64,000 nucleotides of DNA, from assembly GCA_047967505.1 (NCBI GenBank), contig CM106540.1; one strand, given 5' to 3'. Shown here one piece after another: positions 44,668 to 56,118 of the stretch; within the stretch, counting starts at the first letter, position 1, and the number at the start of each line of letters is the position of its first letter. Both the position numbers and the translations under genes were made by a program. The notes beneath the pieces were generated by a model, which saw only the letters and a list, made by a program, of their open reading frames with translations, ran no database searches and was not told the DNA's origin. The DNA comes from Dipteris shenzhenensis (lineage: Eukaryota; Polypodiophyta; Polypodiopsida; Gleicheniales).

Positions 44668-45339
44668 GTCATTGCCTCTCCTTAGCTCCATATGCCTTTC
44701 TTCTTCTTGGAGAGCAAAGATAATGCCTTCAAGGTTAGGATTGGGAAGATTCTTCAAAGTGCTAACAATGTGATCAAATCCTTCAGGCATACTCTTAAGT
44801 AACACTGCCATAGCATCATCAGGAGTGATAGGAGAGTTGATAGAAGCTAATTGAGTCATAAGACTCCGCATATAGTTGACATGAGCTGCTAAAGTAGTAT
44901 CACTTGCCATCTTTAATTCAAAGAAAGAGATTTTAAGTGATAGTTTAGAAATGTGAGAGCTTGCACCAAAAATCATGTCTAGCTTCTGCCAAGCTTCCGA
45001 AGGAGACTCTAAGTCAGAGATATGGTGTATATAATCATCACCTAGAGCAAGAGCAATTATACCATATGCTTTTTCTTCTCTTGCTGGATCCCTTGCCGGT
45101 CGTGTCGGAGTTGAGGATTGTCCAGCATTGGAGGCCGTAGAAGAAGCGGTAGGAGTCGGTTTGACAAGTACCCATAAGTTCTCCCTCATCAATGCAAATT
45201 TCACCTTCATTTGCCATGTATGGAAGCCCTTTCCATTGAACTTCTCAAGATTAAATATGGTAGCCATGAGAGGGTCTAACCCAGATATTGGGCAGTGTCT
45301 ATCTCTCTTACAAGGCAAAAATAACTGAAAGACTTCCAA
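44668..45339 (-). pseudogene. Gag of gag-only retrotransposon, partial copy
   Basis: The frame reads MATIFNLEKFNGKGFHTWQM from an internal ATG (45267), preceded by 24 codons, then MRENLWVLVKPTPTASS, AYGIIALALGDDYIHHISDL, MSKLSLKISFFELKM-type sequence and LLKSMPEGFDHIVSTLKNLP. This is the UBN2-type gag of copia elements. The frame is intact for its N-terminal 200 residues, but the zinc-knuckle region and the 3' LTR are missing: homology stops at about 44668. Confidence 0.88.
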
Positions 45340-46123
45340 AATATGAGCACTTGATGTAGCAAAGAGTAGTGACTAGATTTCAAACAATGATGCTTCTTCT
45401 TACATGCTTCATAGAAGTGGGTGAAATAAACACTTTCCAATCAAAACCAGGTCTAGCAAGTCAAAAAAAAACTGAAGAAACACTTGTACTGAAGTTATTG
45501 AAAACTTCAAAAGACCAGAAATGCTAGAGTAGCATTTTATGTAGCATCATTTTCAAAAGCTTGTCAAAACTGTCAAAACTAGAGAGCTAAACTTGGAGGG
45601 CTTATAGCTCACTCTTCAAAGCAAAAGAAAGGGGGCTTTCTAAGGCAAAAGAAAGCTGGTATACCACAGTAGAACCTCTGGGAAGAAGAGGCGAAAAAAC
45701 GCGTCAGGTCGCCTTCTCCTTCTTCAACAAAGTCGACTGGTTTTTCTCTATTTTCTCCTTCAATATGCAGCCATTGCTGCTCAGATTTCAGCACAAGGTA
45801 GCTCTAGGTATGGAGAAGCTTTCCCTGAAAGGAATTAGAGAAAGAAGGAGCAGGCGCAGAGAAAACGTAGCAAGAAGAATCGACGAAAATCGTACAATGG
45901 CGACCAGCAGAGGTTGAAATTCTTCAATTCCTTGCAGCCCGAAATTTGCCCCAACAAGATGGATCTCCAGCTGGAAGGGCGTGGGAAATGGGTGAGAACC
46001 GGAGGAGAACAAGCTCAAGCAAATTTTTGGAAGAAGAGGGAGAGATGGTAAAGAAGAAGAAGAGGAAGAAGATGATGATGTGGCAAGAATGGGCTCAAGG
46101 AGGATCAAATGGCTCTGATACCA
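45340..46123 (-). other. Leader of gag-only element, partial copy, with primer-binding site
   Basis: It matches 48950-49757 of the complete element. No gene is supported; the reading frames here are leader sequence. The primer-binding site TGGTATCAGAGC (minus, 46112-46123) abuts the LTR. Confidence 0.8.
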
Positions 46124-46411
46124 TGTTGGAATACTGAAAGGAAAGAGTAGAGTGGACACAAACTCAGAATACTTGCTTATGGAATGAAGAAAAGTGAGGT
46201 CCTTAAGTAGGCACCTCATACAAGCTCACTGACATCACTGATGACCTCAGAGCTCCACAATCATCTCCTCAATCTGCTCCTAGATTCTCTCAATCATCCT
46301 ATGTGGCTCTCCACCACCTAACTGTGCTTGTGGGCACCTAATTGTGCCTCTAGCACTCACACATAGAAACATAAGGTGTGCCTGAGGCATACACCTTGAG
46401 ATATCCCAACA
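46124..46411 (-). repeat. 5' LTR of gag-only element, partial copy, 288 bp
   Basis: It runs on plus from TGTTGGAATACTG to ATATCCCAACA and matches the LTRs at 47405 and 49758. The element lacks a second LTR, so no TSD can be tested. Confidence 0.88.
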
Positions 46412-47211
46412 AAAGCATAGTTTTCAACCATGACAATCTTCACTACATCTACAAATTTCTTAGAGAACAAACTTGCTACATCATTTCAAGTTTCTTCTTG
46501 AGTAATTTTGGTCTATTTTGAACACACAACCTAATTTCTATACTCACATCTTATGATACAAACATTTAGTATCATGATGACACAAAGGATTATCGAGAAA
46601 CAACACCTAGCTATAAGTAGGACGTTTGATACAAAGAAATGCAAATTAGAGCCATCAACAATAGCCTAGAACAATGCTAAGTGATATAACGACAATTCAA
46701 ATATTCTCCACATACTTTTCTCATTTTAATTTAAAACATTGCTAATTTAAATCGAGTGATTTAAAGATTTCTTCATTCATTCAACCTTTCCCCTTAGACA
46801 GCCTACACGGCACCCTAGTTATATAATTATGATGCGGGTATGATGCACGGAAATGGATTTTGGATGCTAATCCTTACAATATGATATGGATATCATCAAT
46901 CAAGCCTTGATGGTTATGGTGGCTTTAAGAATTTAAAAACTTATATTCCAAACTTATATACTATACTTTCCCGTTCTTTTAATAAACACATTTAGCTATT
47001 TTCCCACCCTTTTCCTTTCTTCTTACTAAGCTTTACATGCTTGATTGCCACATACTTTAAATTTATACAGTGATGCATTTTGTTTATTTATACATCCAAA
47101 GATTTCACCTTATTAAATTTAAGAAAACTTTACGGTCCATTTGAAGATCTTTTTAAAAAGTTGTGTAATTGTATAACAAAATTTGTTAATGTATATCCCT
47201 TCTTGAATAGG
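46412..47211. other. AT-rich spacer, no gene seen
   Basis: No reading frame or repeat I can support. Confidence 0.4.
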
Positions 47212-47404
47212 CATCATTCCTCGAGGGGTTCACCTCCCAAAATTTTAGTGTACCACATGCATTCAAAAGGAGGGGTATTTTAATTCCACTTTGGGAAAAA
47301 ATTTAATAGGTTTACAATAACAGGAGGGGGTTTTTAATTCAACTTTAGGAAAAAATCCATTAGCTCATAAGTAAAGAGGGGTTGCTTTATTGGGGGAAAA
47401 ATTT

Positions 47405-50044
47405 TGTTGGTAAACTGAAAGGAAAGAGTAGAGTGGACACAAATTTAGAATACTTGCATATAGAATGAAGAAGAGCACTTGAGGTCCTTATGTAGGCACC
47501 TTTTACATGCTCACTGACATCACTGATGACTTCAGAGCTCCACAATCATCTCCTCAATCTGCTCCTAGATTCTCTCAATCATCCTATGTGGCTTACCACC
47601 ACCTAATTGTGCTTATGGGCACCTAACTGTGCCTCTAGCACTCACACATAGAAACCAAGGTGTGCCTGAGGCATACACCTTGATATATCCCAACAAACCC
47701 CCCCTCAAGGGAATGCCTTAGGCTATGTCAAGGATACAGCTAGCACAAGGTGTCTCATGCCATCTCATGGTGGTCATGGATCTATCAATGGCTAGGATCT
47801 CAAGCTAGCAAGGGTTCCCATGGGTGTAAGGTAAACAAAAGGGATACAAAAAGACCTTCCAATGGTTATCTCCCCTGCATGTACATGCACACAATTTCAA
47901 GAGGTACCATGGAGCAAAACAGATACACATGGCCTACATCATAAGGTGACCAGAGGTGTTTACAAAACACACAAAACACAATAGTTTATTTCATTCATTT
48001 TGGAGGACTGTCTAGGCTGAGTACCTTGACTCAAAAAAGAGAGATCTGGAGCATACATAGAGATGATTTAAAATGCATAATCTTCAAAGGATGCCTCATC
48101 TTGTGGAGGCACATCAACCTAAAGTAGATTGACATTTTCTGTCTTTGAAGTTGCTTTGGCACTGCAAAACTTCTCATGATGATTGTTTTTGCCACAGTGT
48201 TTGCATGGATTGATTTTGAAGTAGTCCTTTAAAAGGTGATTTGTCTTCCCACAATGATTGCAAGGTGAAAACTTGCCCTTCTGGATTTTTATAGCATAAG
48301 CTGTGTCATTGCCTTTCCGGAGCTCCATGTGCCTTTCTTCTTCTTGGAGAACAGAGATAATACCTTCAAGATTAGGATTAGGAAGATTTTTCAAAGTGGT
48401 AACAATATGATCATAATCTTCAGGCATACTCTTAAGCAACACTGCCATAGCATCATCTATAGTGATAGAGAGTTGATAGAAGCAAGTTGAGTCATAAGAC
48501 TCCACATGTAATTGACATGGGCTGCCAAAGGAGTGCCACTAACCATCTTCAATTCAAAGAAAGAGATTTTAAGAGATAATTTTGAGATGTGAGAGCTAGC
48601 ACCAAAAATCATGTCAAGCTTCTGCCAAGCTTCTTAAGGAGACTCTAAGTAAGAGATGTGATGAATATAATCATCTCCTAAAGCAAGAGCAATGATACCA
48701 TATGCTTTCTCCTCTCTAGCGGGATCCCTTGAAGGGAGTGCCGGAGCTGAGGATTCTCCAGCATTGGAGGCTGTAGAAGAAGAAGTTGAAGTCGGTTTGA
48801 CAAGTCCCCAAAGGTTTTCCCTCATCAATGCAAATTTCACCTTCATCTGCCATGTGTGGAAGCCCTTTCCATTGAACTTATCTATATTCAATATGGTAGC
48901 CATGAGAGGGTCTAACCTAGGTATTGGGCAGTGTCCTCTCTTACAAGGCTAGAATAACAACTGAAAGGCTTCCAAATATAAGCATTTAATGTAGTAAAGA
49001 CTAGTGACCAAAATTCAATCAATGATGCTTTTTCTTACATGCTTGATAGAGGTGGCTAAAATGAAAGCTTTCCAATCAAAACCACGTATAGCAACTCAAA
49101 GCAAAGCTAAAGCCACAGTTGTACTGATGTTATTGAAAACTTCAAAAACTCAGAAATGCTAGAGTAGCATCTTATGTAGCATCACTTTCAAAAACTTGTC
49201 AAAACTGTCAAAATCAAAAGATTGAACTTGGAGGGCTTGTATCTCACTCTCCAGAGCAAAGGAAAAGGGGGTTTTTGAGTCAAAAGAAAGCTTATATACC
49301 ACAGAAGGTCCACTAAGGAGAAGGGGCACAAAATCGCGTCAGGGCGCCATAGCTTGCTTCTCCATTTTCGACTGGTTTTTCTTTGTTTTCAGCTTGAATA
49401 TGCAGCCATTGCTGCTCAGATTTCAGCACAAGATAGCTCTAGGATGGAGAAGCTCCCTCTGAAAGGAATTAGAGAAGCATGGCGCATTCTCAGAGAAAAT
49501 GCAGGAAGAAGGGTCGATGATCTACGTGAAATGGCGACAAGCAGAGGCAGTGATTCTTCAATTCCTTGTAGCCAGGGGTTCTCCCCTTTGAGCTGTATCT
49601 CCAGCAGGAAGGGCATGGAGAATGGCAAAGAAACGGAGGAGAACACGCTTAAGCAAGTTTTGGGAAGAAGAGGAAGAGATGGTGAAGAAGAAGGTGGAGT
49701 AGAAGATGATGATGTGGCAGAAACGGGATCAAGGGGGATCAAATGGCTCTAATACCATGTTGGTAAACTGAAAGGAAAGAGTAGAGTGGACACAAATTCA
49801 TAATACTTGCATATAGAATGAAGAAGAGTGAGGTCCTTATGTAGGCACCTCTTACATGCTCACTAACATCACTGATGACTTCAGAGCTCCACAATCATCT
49901 CCTCAATCTGCTCCTAGATTCTCTCAATCATCCTATGTGGCTTACCACCACCTAACTGTGCTTATGGGCACCTAACTGTGCCTCTAGCACTCACACATAG
50001 AAACCAAGGTGTGCCTGAGGCATACACCTTGATATATCCCAACA
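47405..50044 (-). mobile_element. Complete gag-only LTR retrotransposon, 2640 bp
   Basis: TSD AATTT at 47400-47404 and 50045-50049. LTRs are 291 bp (47405-47695) and 287 bp (49758-50044). On minus, the primer-binding site TGGTATTAGAGC follows the 5' LTR (one change from TGGTATCAGAGC), and the polypurine tract CTTGAGGGGGGG precedes the 3' LTR. Inside is only gag. There is no protease, integrase or RT, so it must rely on another copia element for these functions. Confidence 0.93.
48119..48903 (-). pseudogene. Gag of the complete gag-only element, frame-broken
   Basis: N-terminal frame 48903-48634 (MATILNIDKFNGKGFHTWQM, MRENLWGLVKPTSTSSS) ends at a stop after SYLESP. The C-terminal frame 48505-48119 has LLKSMPEDYDHIVTTLKNLP and two zinc-knuckle sites, CNHCGKTNHLLKDY and CKHCGKNNHHEKFC. 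The first knuckle has lost its last Cys (to Tyr). The gap holds a stop and a frame change. This copy is therefore both non-autonomous and inactive in gag. Confidence 0.88.
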
Positions 50045-50177
50045 AATTTTTAGTTGAGGTTTTTTTTTAAAATACCCCTTGAACGCACGTGATACCTAGG
50101 ATTTCTTAGTGGTGCACCCTCGAGCATCATTCAAAGTCACAAAACAAATAAAAGTTCAACCTATTCAACTAAGTATG

Positions 50178-50424
50178 CTCAGGGGGGTCACTATGTATAA
50201 ACCCTCTATATCACGTGCGTTCAAGGCCTATATTTAAAATCCCTTATCTGTAAATTTTTTCATTAATAAAATGTACCCCTTTTCTATACAAATCTGTAAA
50301 TTTTTTCCAAAACTATTTTAAATAGTCCCTTATGTATATTTATTTCTGTAAATTTTAGAAATAAAAAATATCCTTCTGTTGAACTCACGTGATAGGGTTA
50401 CATATGATGAGTGACCCCCCCGAG
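50178..50424 (+). mobile_element. MITE copy e, complete, 247 bp
   Basis: Exact 8-bp TSD TAAGTATG (50170-50177 and 50425-50432). Ends are CTCAGGGGGGTCACT and, in complement, CTCGGGGGGGTCACT. CACGTG boxes at 50212-50217 and 50386-50391 sit symmetrically near both ends. The internal part is AT-rich and non-coding. It is the best reference copy for the family. Confidence 0.96.
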
Positions 50425-50432
50425 TAAGTATG

Positions 50433-50877
50433 TCCCCCCAATGAAACTAAAATAGAAATTTGAATAGCATTAGTCCGCCCTCTTGCACGATGTGAAGATT
50501 AAGGTAACTTAAAGGCCCCTAAAACCATGGAAAAAATCAACCTTATGAAAAATTAATCTCCCTTTGTCAATCCCCCATTGCCTCTCTATCTATCTCTCCC
50601 CTTCCTTCAACTTCTCGACTACCTCTTCTCCCTAACTCCATCTCCCTCAAATGCTACATCGCCCCTCTCCCTCCCTGACCCACTCCCTCCTCTTCCTCTC
50701 TCTCACCCGCTCAGTTGCTCGACCACCTCATCACTCCCTCCTCTTCCTCTCCCTCACCCCCCTCATTGCTCCCTCCTCTTCCTCTCAACTGCTTGACCCC
50801 CTCAACCTCACCCTCACCCTCATCTCTCTCCCTCTTCTCCCACTCAGTTGGCTGCACCCTCGAGGGGTGCACTACTA
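50433..50877. other. CT-rich spacer ending in a palindromic MITE-like junction
   Basis: 50570-50850 is low-complexity CT-rich sequence; the frames across it are artefacts. At 50852-50870, TGCACCCTCGAGGGGTGCA is a perfect palindrome made of two MITE-superfamily ends in head-to-head contact. No TSD is seen. Confidence 0.6.
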
Positions 50878-52729
50878 GGGTTAACATTTGCTTGGGCATA
50901 GCCAATCGCGGAACTATTTTTGGGGCCATTTTGGGGCCGTGACGCGACATGCTCGTGGGTGAAAATTTGAATTTTCCATAGACTCGCACTCTTGCCAAAA
51001 AGTTTCCTGACGTCATGATGCTGCATTGGTGTAATAATGAGACACAATCTATTTATTCTGACATCGTAGAGCTTGACACATGATAGCTCTACACTAAATC
51101 ATGCATCGTAGTCTCTAGCCTGACCACTTATCATCACACAGTGTTTTGCTGCAGCTTTGCCACCTATCACTGGGCACCGCGCCCATCCAGATCATTAAAA
51201 TTCAAGGTTGTCTTGGAGAGACCACCGCGCTGGTTCTTGGCGTAATAATGAGAAGCAATCTATCATTTTGAACACCGCCACAGCATAATCTCTAGCCTGA
51301 CCACCTGTCATCATGCAAACTTTTGCTGCAGCTTTGCCCATGCAAATCATAGGTTGGCTTGGAGAGACCACCGTGCTGGTTTTTGCATAATAATGAGAGG
51401 AAATCTATATTTCTTAGCATTGCTGCCTTTGCGCAGTCTTTGGCATGATGACATGTCATCGCCTAGAATTCAAGGTTGTCTTGGAGCAACCACCGCACTG
51501 GTTCCTGGAGTTATAGCTCTGTTACCTATTTTTACATATTCTAGGAGGAGGTCTATGATGATGAGCACCAAGGAATTAGTCCTACTTTATTGGTATGTTA
51601 GTCCTTGTTGCAATAAATATAAATGAGGACAAAAGTATTCCGAGCCATCACGGTGACTGGAGGCCCAATGGTGCCATCCAGATAATCAACTACAATGCAT
51701 CGAGTGAAAATCGAGCAAAAGAGATTACAATGTACATCTATGTCCAATAACACAACTTATACCGAGCAAAAATGGAATAGAGGATCTTACATTTATAAAA
51801 ATTTGACGATTGCTGAGAGCCTTAAAGGCCAAAAGATTACAGCTAGCGACCATAACCATTGAAATATAAAAGTTAACAATAGTGCATACTGAGATGCTCT
51901 CATTGAACAAAAAGAGATTACATAAATGTAATAAAAATTCAGCAACAACTGTTGAGAGCCTTAGAGCCCAAAACATTACATCTAATGAGCCAAAAGCTCA
52001 TTGAGAGCCCTAGAGGCCAAAAGATTACATCAGCCATGGTGAGAGCCTTGTTTGAGCAAGAGGGAATTTATACAACTTAGTTTTCCACCAGTCTAGCTTG
52101 TTGCATTACAAATTTTTAAGGAGCCAAAGGAGGATACGATGGAGAAGATGAAGACCATGCACACTGCCAAGACTCAGATTACGGCCCCCCAACAAGTTGA
52201 GAGTAATCTGCTGTGAAAATACTGAGGCCTTTGTCGACATCTAGGGGGAGCCCATACAACACAGCCATAAAGAAGCCAGAGTTAAGCATGTCATCTAAGG
52301 TGGTGACATGTAGATGTGTGGGGAATCGACTATGGAAATGAATGGACTCCACTAGTGCTAACATTTCTACTCCAGGTGAGTGCAATGTAATCACCTTATA
52401 TGAGAAGGCAGATAACATTGGGATCACATAGCATCAAAGGGGGGTGATAGTATGCATGGTGAAGATGAGTGGGTGAGCAACAGATGAGTAGGGGAGTAGA
52501 TGAGTGATGAGAGTTGGAGGAGGGAGCATGGAGCAAAGTAGAGCAGGGGCGAAAAAGAGCTAGAGGAGGGGTGTGGAGCAAAGTAGCAGAGTGTGTGGAG
52601 CAAAGTAGAAGAGCAGGGGCACATAAGAGCAACGTAGTAAAATGCCAAATGCCACGGATCTTGTATATATTATAAATTTAGAGCCACTATGGCTCCACTA
52701 TGGTGGCTGGAGCCCATGGTTCCATCCAT

Positions 52730-53610
52730 ATTAATTACAGGCCACCGTGGTGGAATATTAGGCACCACCCCATATAGGCTGGTAATCATGAAGCAGATGC
52801 CATGTGGTGGGTGAGCAGGCCACTCTGGTGGTTGGTAATTACCTGTCAGCCCAGTGGAATCTTAGCCACAACAAACGTGCCTAATGAGAGCCACCACCAC
52901 CGGGTAGTAATTCCCACAAAGATAAATCACAAAGCTCTAATCACTCATTACCATGCACTCTAGTTATCTCTACTAAGCATGCGAGTACAGTGACTGGTAA
53001 TTTTTACTACACTCATACTAATCATGCATGCTTAAGCTCGATGCAATGGCTGGTAGTTTTAACTACCAGAGCCCGATGGAATCGTAGCCACAACAGATGT
53101 GGTTGTAATCACTCATTACCATGCACTCTAGTACTCTACTATGCATTCGAGCCCGGTGATTGGTATTTTTTATTGCACTCATAGTGATCATGCATGCTTC
53201 AGCCCAGTGGTGGGTAAGCGGTGGCTAGTAATTTTAACTGCCAGCATGGTGGAATCGTAGCCATGATAGGCGTGGCTGATGGCTAGATGGTTGGTTCAAT
53301 CGTAGCCATGATAGACATGGATGATGGCAGCAATTCCCACAAAAGTAAATCATGAAGCCTAATCACCTCTAATCCCTCATTACCATGCACTCTAGCACTC
53401 TCCTAAGCATGCAAGCTTGATGACTGGAAATCTAGTGCACTCGTGTAATCATGCATGCAAGCCCAGTGGTGGTAACTGGAAGCTGAGTAATTATAGGCCA
53501 CTACGGTGGCTAATAATTAACTGCTAGCTCGGAGCCGCCACCACAGACGTCGCTAGGAATATTAGATGCCACCACCTCTAATCACTCATGTTACCATTCA
53601 AGTCAGTACT
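52730..53610. repeat. Tandem repeat inside element E copy B
   Basis: Units carry TCACTCATTACCATGCACTC at about 52943, 53107, 53377 and 53583, interspersed with AATCATGCATGC and GGTGGCTAATAATTA-like blocks. It corresponds to 10770-11650 in complement. Confidence 0.8.
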
Positions 53611-54008
53611 GCCACCTTGAATTAATCAAAATTTGGGCCAACCACCGTGGTGGCTCTCACCTTGACAGTGTAGTCAGGCTACAACCACCATGGTGTCTCT
53701 CACCTTGACAGTGTAGTTAGGCTACAAACCACTATTCCATTCCCTTAACCATTTCATCTTCTATCCCTCTTGACCGTTTCATTCTCCGTTGCAATTGGAA
53801 TGGAAACTCAAGCCTCCAATATTCCATTTCCTTCACTGTTTCATCTTCTATCCCTCTCGACTATTTCAAGACTATTTCTTTCTCCCTTGCGCTCGGAATG
53901 CAAGCTCAAGCCTCCACTATTCCATTTCCTTCACTGTTTCATCTTCTATCCCTCTCGATGATTTCCATCTCCCTTGAACTCTTCATACAACTTCTACTCC
54001 CTCTCATA

Positions 54009-55205
54009 ATGGACCCTGCACAGTCCAGGAGCTTCTCACACAATCTTTCCTCCCGCTCTACAGCACAGTTCTCCTCCCTTGATCTTGAGATCATGACATA
54101 TGGTAGCTCCTCTCTCACTCTTCAAAAGCCCAATTTGGATGCTCTCCAAGACTTCACCAAGTTGGTACAGGAGCTGAACATGAAGGAGAGGCAACTAGTC
54201 TATCAAGGTCAAAAGATTACCATCAATGAATGCGTGATTGAAAATGCTGTAGGAATTTCTGGAGGCAGTTTGCAAGCACACTTTTTTGAGAAGTAGTGGA
54301 AGAGACAGGATATTCTAGATGTATACCCCAATGCTTAGATTAGTAAAGATGCTGGAATCAAGATTTCGAGCTTACCAATAGACCTCCAAGATGTGTTGAA
54401 GAAGGCCATTCACTTCTTTCCTCATACGAGACGAACCATGAAGTTCTGGTAGGTTCAAGCAGTAGAGTAGAGCAATAGAAAGGAGTGATGTATCTCTCTC
54501 AAAGGCGATCTCCAAGAGCGTGTTAACCAACCTAAAGAATTACATGGATGGAAAATCCCAATTTTCATCTTGGTCCATTGGAGTTGCAATGCACCTGATG
54601 GCATCTACCGTCAAAGGGATTTTTGAGCAATATGATAAGCAGATGTCTCAGAAGGTGACTTTTCTACAAGAGAAAGTCACCGATGCAACAAAGGTAGCAC
54701 AACTTGAGAAAAGTCTCAGGGAAGGTGCAAAAGCCAAGGTAGAGGAGCCACAAGAGCAAGCTGAGGCCACTACAAAAATGGTTGACATGGAAAGGCATAG
54801 AAGAGAAGAAGCAAAGAAGCGCATGAAGGGCTTCGAGATAGGCTCGAAGAAGTGAGAAATGAGAGGGACATGGTGGACAAGGAGTAGCTAGAAAAGATGC
54901 GAAAGGATCTTGAAGATTAGAGAGTCGAAAAGGAGTGTCTTCACAAACGGCTCTGCAACATGCATAATGCATTGAACATTGAAAAGGACCAGACGATGGA
55001 GGAGATGAAAAGGGAGAATGCAGAAACCGCAAACGTGATGCAAGAACTACGAGAGAGCTGCAAGGCTAGGAAGGATGGGGCAGAGAGCAACCAGGGTGGA
55101 GAAGACAGGAAGCTCCCTAGGTCAAGAAGGATGCAAAGGGCAGCCACGGTGGAGCAAGTTGGAGCAGCCACGGTGGAGCAATTTGTAGCATCCACGGTGA
55201 GGTTT
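54009..55205 (+). pseudogene. Element E coiled-coil ORF, copy B (degenerate)
   Basis: An ATG at 54009 opens MDPAQSRSFSHNLSSRSTAQ, then LQKPNLDALQDFTKLVQEL, to a stop at 54296. Further frames at 54520-54855 (GKSQFSSWSIGVAMHLM, KQMSQKVTFLQEKVTDATKV, AKAKVEEPQEQAEATTKMVD) and 54960-55205 continue it. Strong coiled-coil potential, many Glu/Lys. Several stops between frames make it a pseudogene. No zinc knuckle, protease or RT is present. I do not recognise a family. Confidence 0.65.
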
Positions 55206-55206
55206 G

Positions 55207-55556
55207 TGAAGATAGTGGGAGAGAGGGAAGGAGTCTCACTTGAGGCTTTCTCACAAGCACAATGGGGGAATACACACAAAGGTGGAGGCTGAAAACAGTT
55301 TTCCTCTTCTTAGTTGTGAAAGCCAAAAGAATACTAGTACAAAGAAATAGAAGAACCCTATATGTGGGTCTCAAACCAAACCCAACTAACTAAGGTGGCA
55401 TACTAACTGAGCCACGAACTAGTGTAGATAAGGATAGCTGTCATCCAACTATTATTCGTGGGCAGTGTACCAACCGCATCTGTAGCTAACAAGTCGGTGA
55501 CATAAATGCACAACGGTCACCCTGGCATATCGCGAGTGGAGCTCGATATCTCAACA
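55207..55556 (-). repeat. Copia-1 3' LTR, third copy, 350 bp
   Basis: It begins TGAAGATAGTGGGAG on plus and ends GATATCTCAACA. The flank differs from that of the 15534 and 24134 copies, so this is an independent insertion, here into element E. Confidence 0.85.
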
Positions 55557-56118
55557 CTCCCCCTCGAGCTCAATCCCAATTCCTGCACACCAAGCAGGTC
55601 TCTGAACTTGCACAGCTTCTCTGTGCCCAATGCCTTCGTGAATATGTCAGCTACCTGATCCTCTGTGCTGAGATAGACTAGATCAATAAGACCTAGTAAA
55701 ACCTTCTCCTGCACATAGTGATAATGCACCTCAATGTGCTTTGTTCTAGCATGATAGACTGGCTTATTTGCCAAGTGTATACTGCTCATGTTGTCACAAT
55801 AAATGACAACTGGCCCATCTGTAGACTGATGCATATCATAGAGTAGCTTATGCAACCAAGCTACCTCACATGCAGCCATTGCTGCACCCCTGTACTCAGC
55901 CTCTGTGCTCGACAAGGCAACTGCAGGTTGTTTCTTGCTGCTCCAAGTGACTGCAGCACTCCCAAAAGAGAACACATATCCACTGGTAGATCGTCTATCA
56001 GAAATACTACCAGCCCAATCAGCATCAGTGTATCCATGCAACTGTATCTGAACCCAAGCCTCATAAAATAGTCCATACTGCAATGTGGACTTCACATACC
56101 TGAGTATGCGTCTAGCTC
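55557..56118 (-). pseudogene. Copia-1 RNase H fragment
   Basis: A single open frame on minus reads RRILRYVKSTLQYGLFYEAW, then GYTDADWAGSISDRRSTSGY, ALSSTEAEYRGAAMAACEVA, ARTKHIEVHYHYVQEKVLLG and EDQVADIFTKALGTEKLCKF. This is the best-kept Copia-1 RNase H here: the active-site TDADW and STEAEYRG are present. It stops abruptly at 56118 against the second transposase. Confidence 0.93.

Larger units (their letters stand above)
47220..50124 (+). mobile_element. MITE copy d (about 260 bp), split by a gag-only retrotransposon
   Basis: Left part 47220-47404 starts CTCGAGGGGTTCACC; right part 50050-50124 ends GGTGCACCCTCGAG. The 8-bp duplication CATCATTC is exact (47212-47219 and 50125-50132). The right part carries CACGTG (50086-50091) inside GAACGCACGTGATA, as in copies b and e; the left has CACATG at the matching place. 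Without the inserted retrotransposon and its duplicated 5 bp the MITE is 260 bp. Confidence 0.9.
50878..55206 (+). mobile_element. Element E, copy B
   Basis: It matches 9520-14890 in complement without the MULE-like insertion. It contains the GAGAGCCTTAGAGGCC repeats (51800-52050), the tandem array (52730-53610) and the coiled-coil ORF. It ends at the Copia-1 LTR at 55207. No TIR, LTR pair or TSD is identified. Confidence 0.65.

Noticed and set aside
49354-49752. 132-codon plus-strand frame
   Set aside because: It is antisense to the leader of the gag-only element and is partly shared, in broken form, by the other copy.
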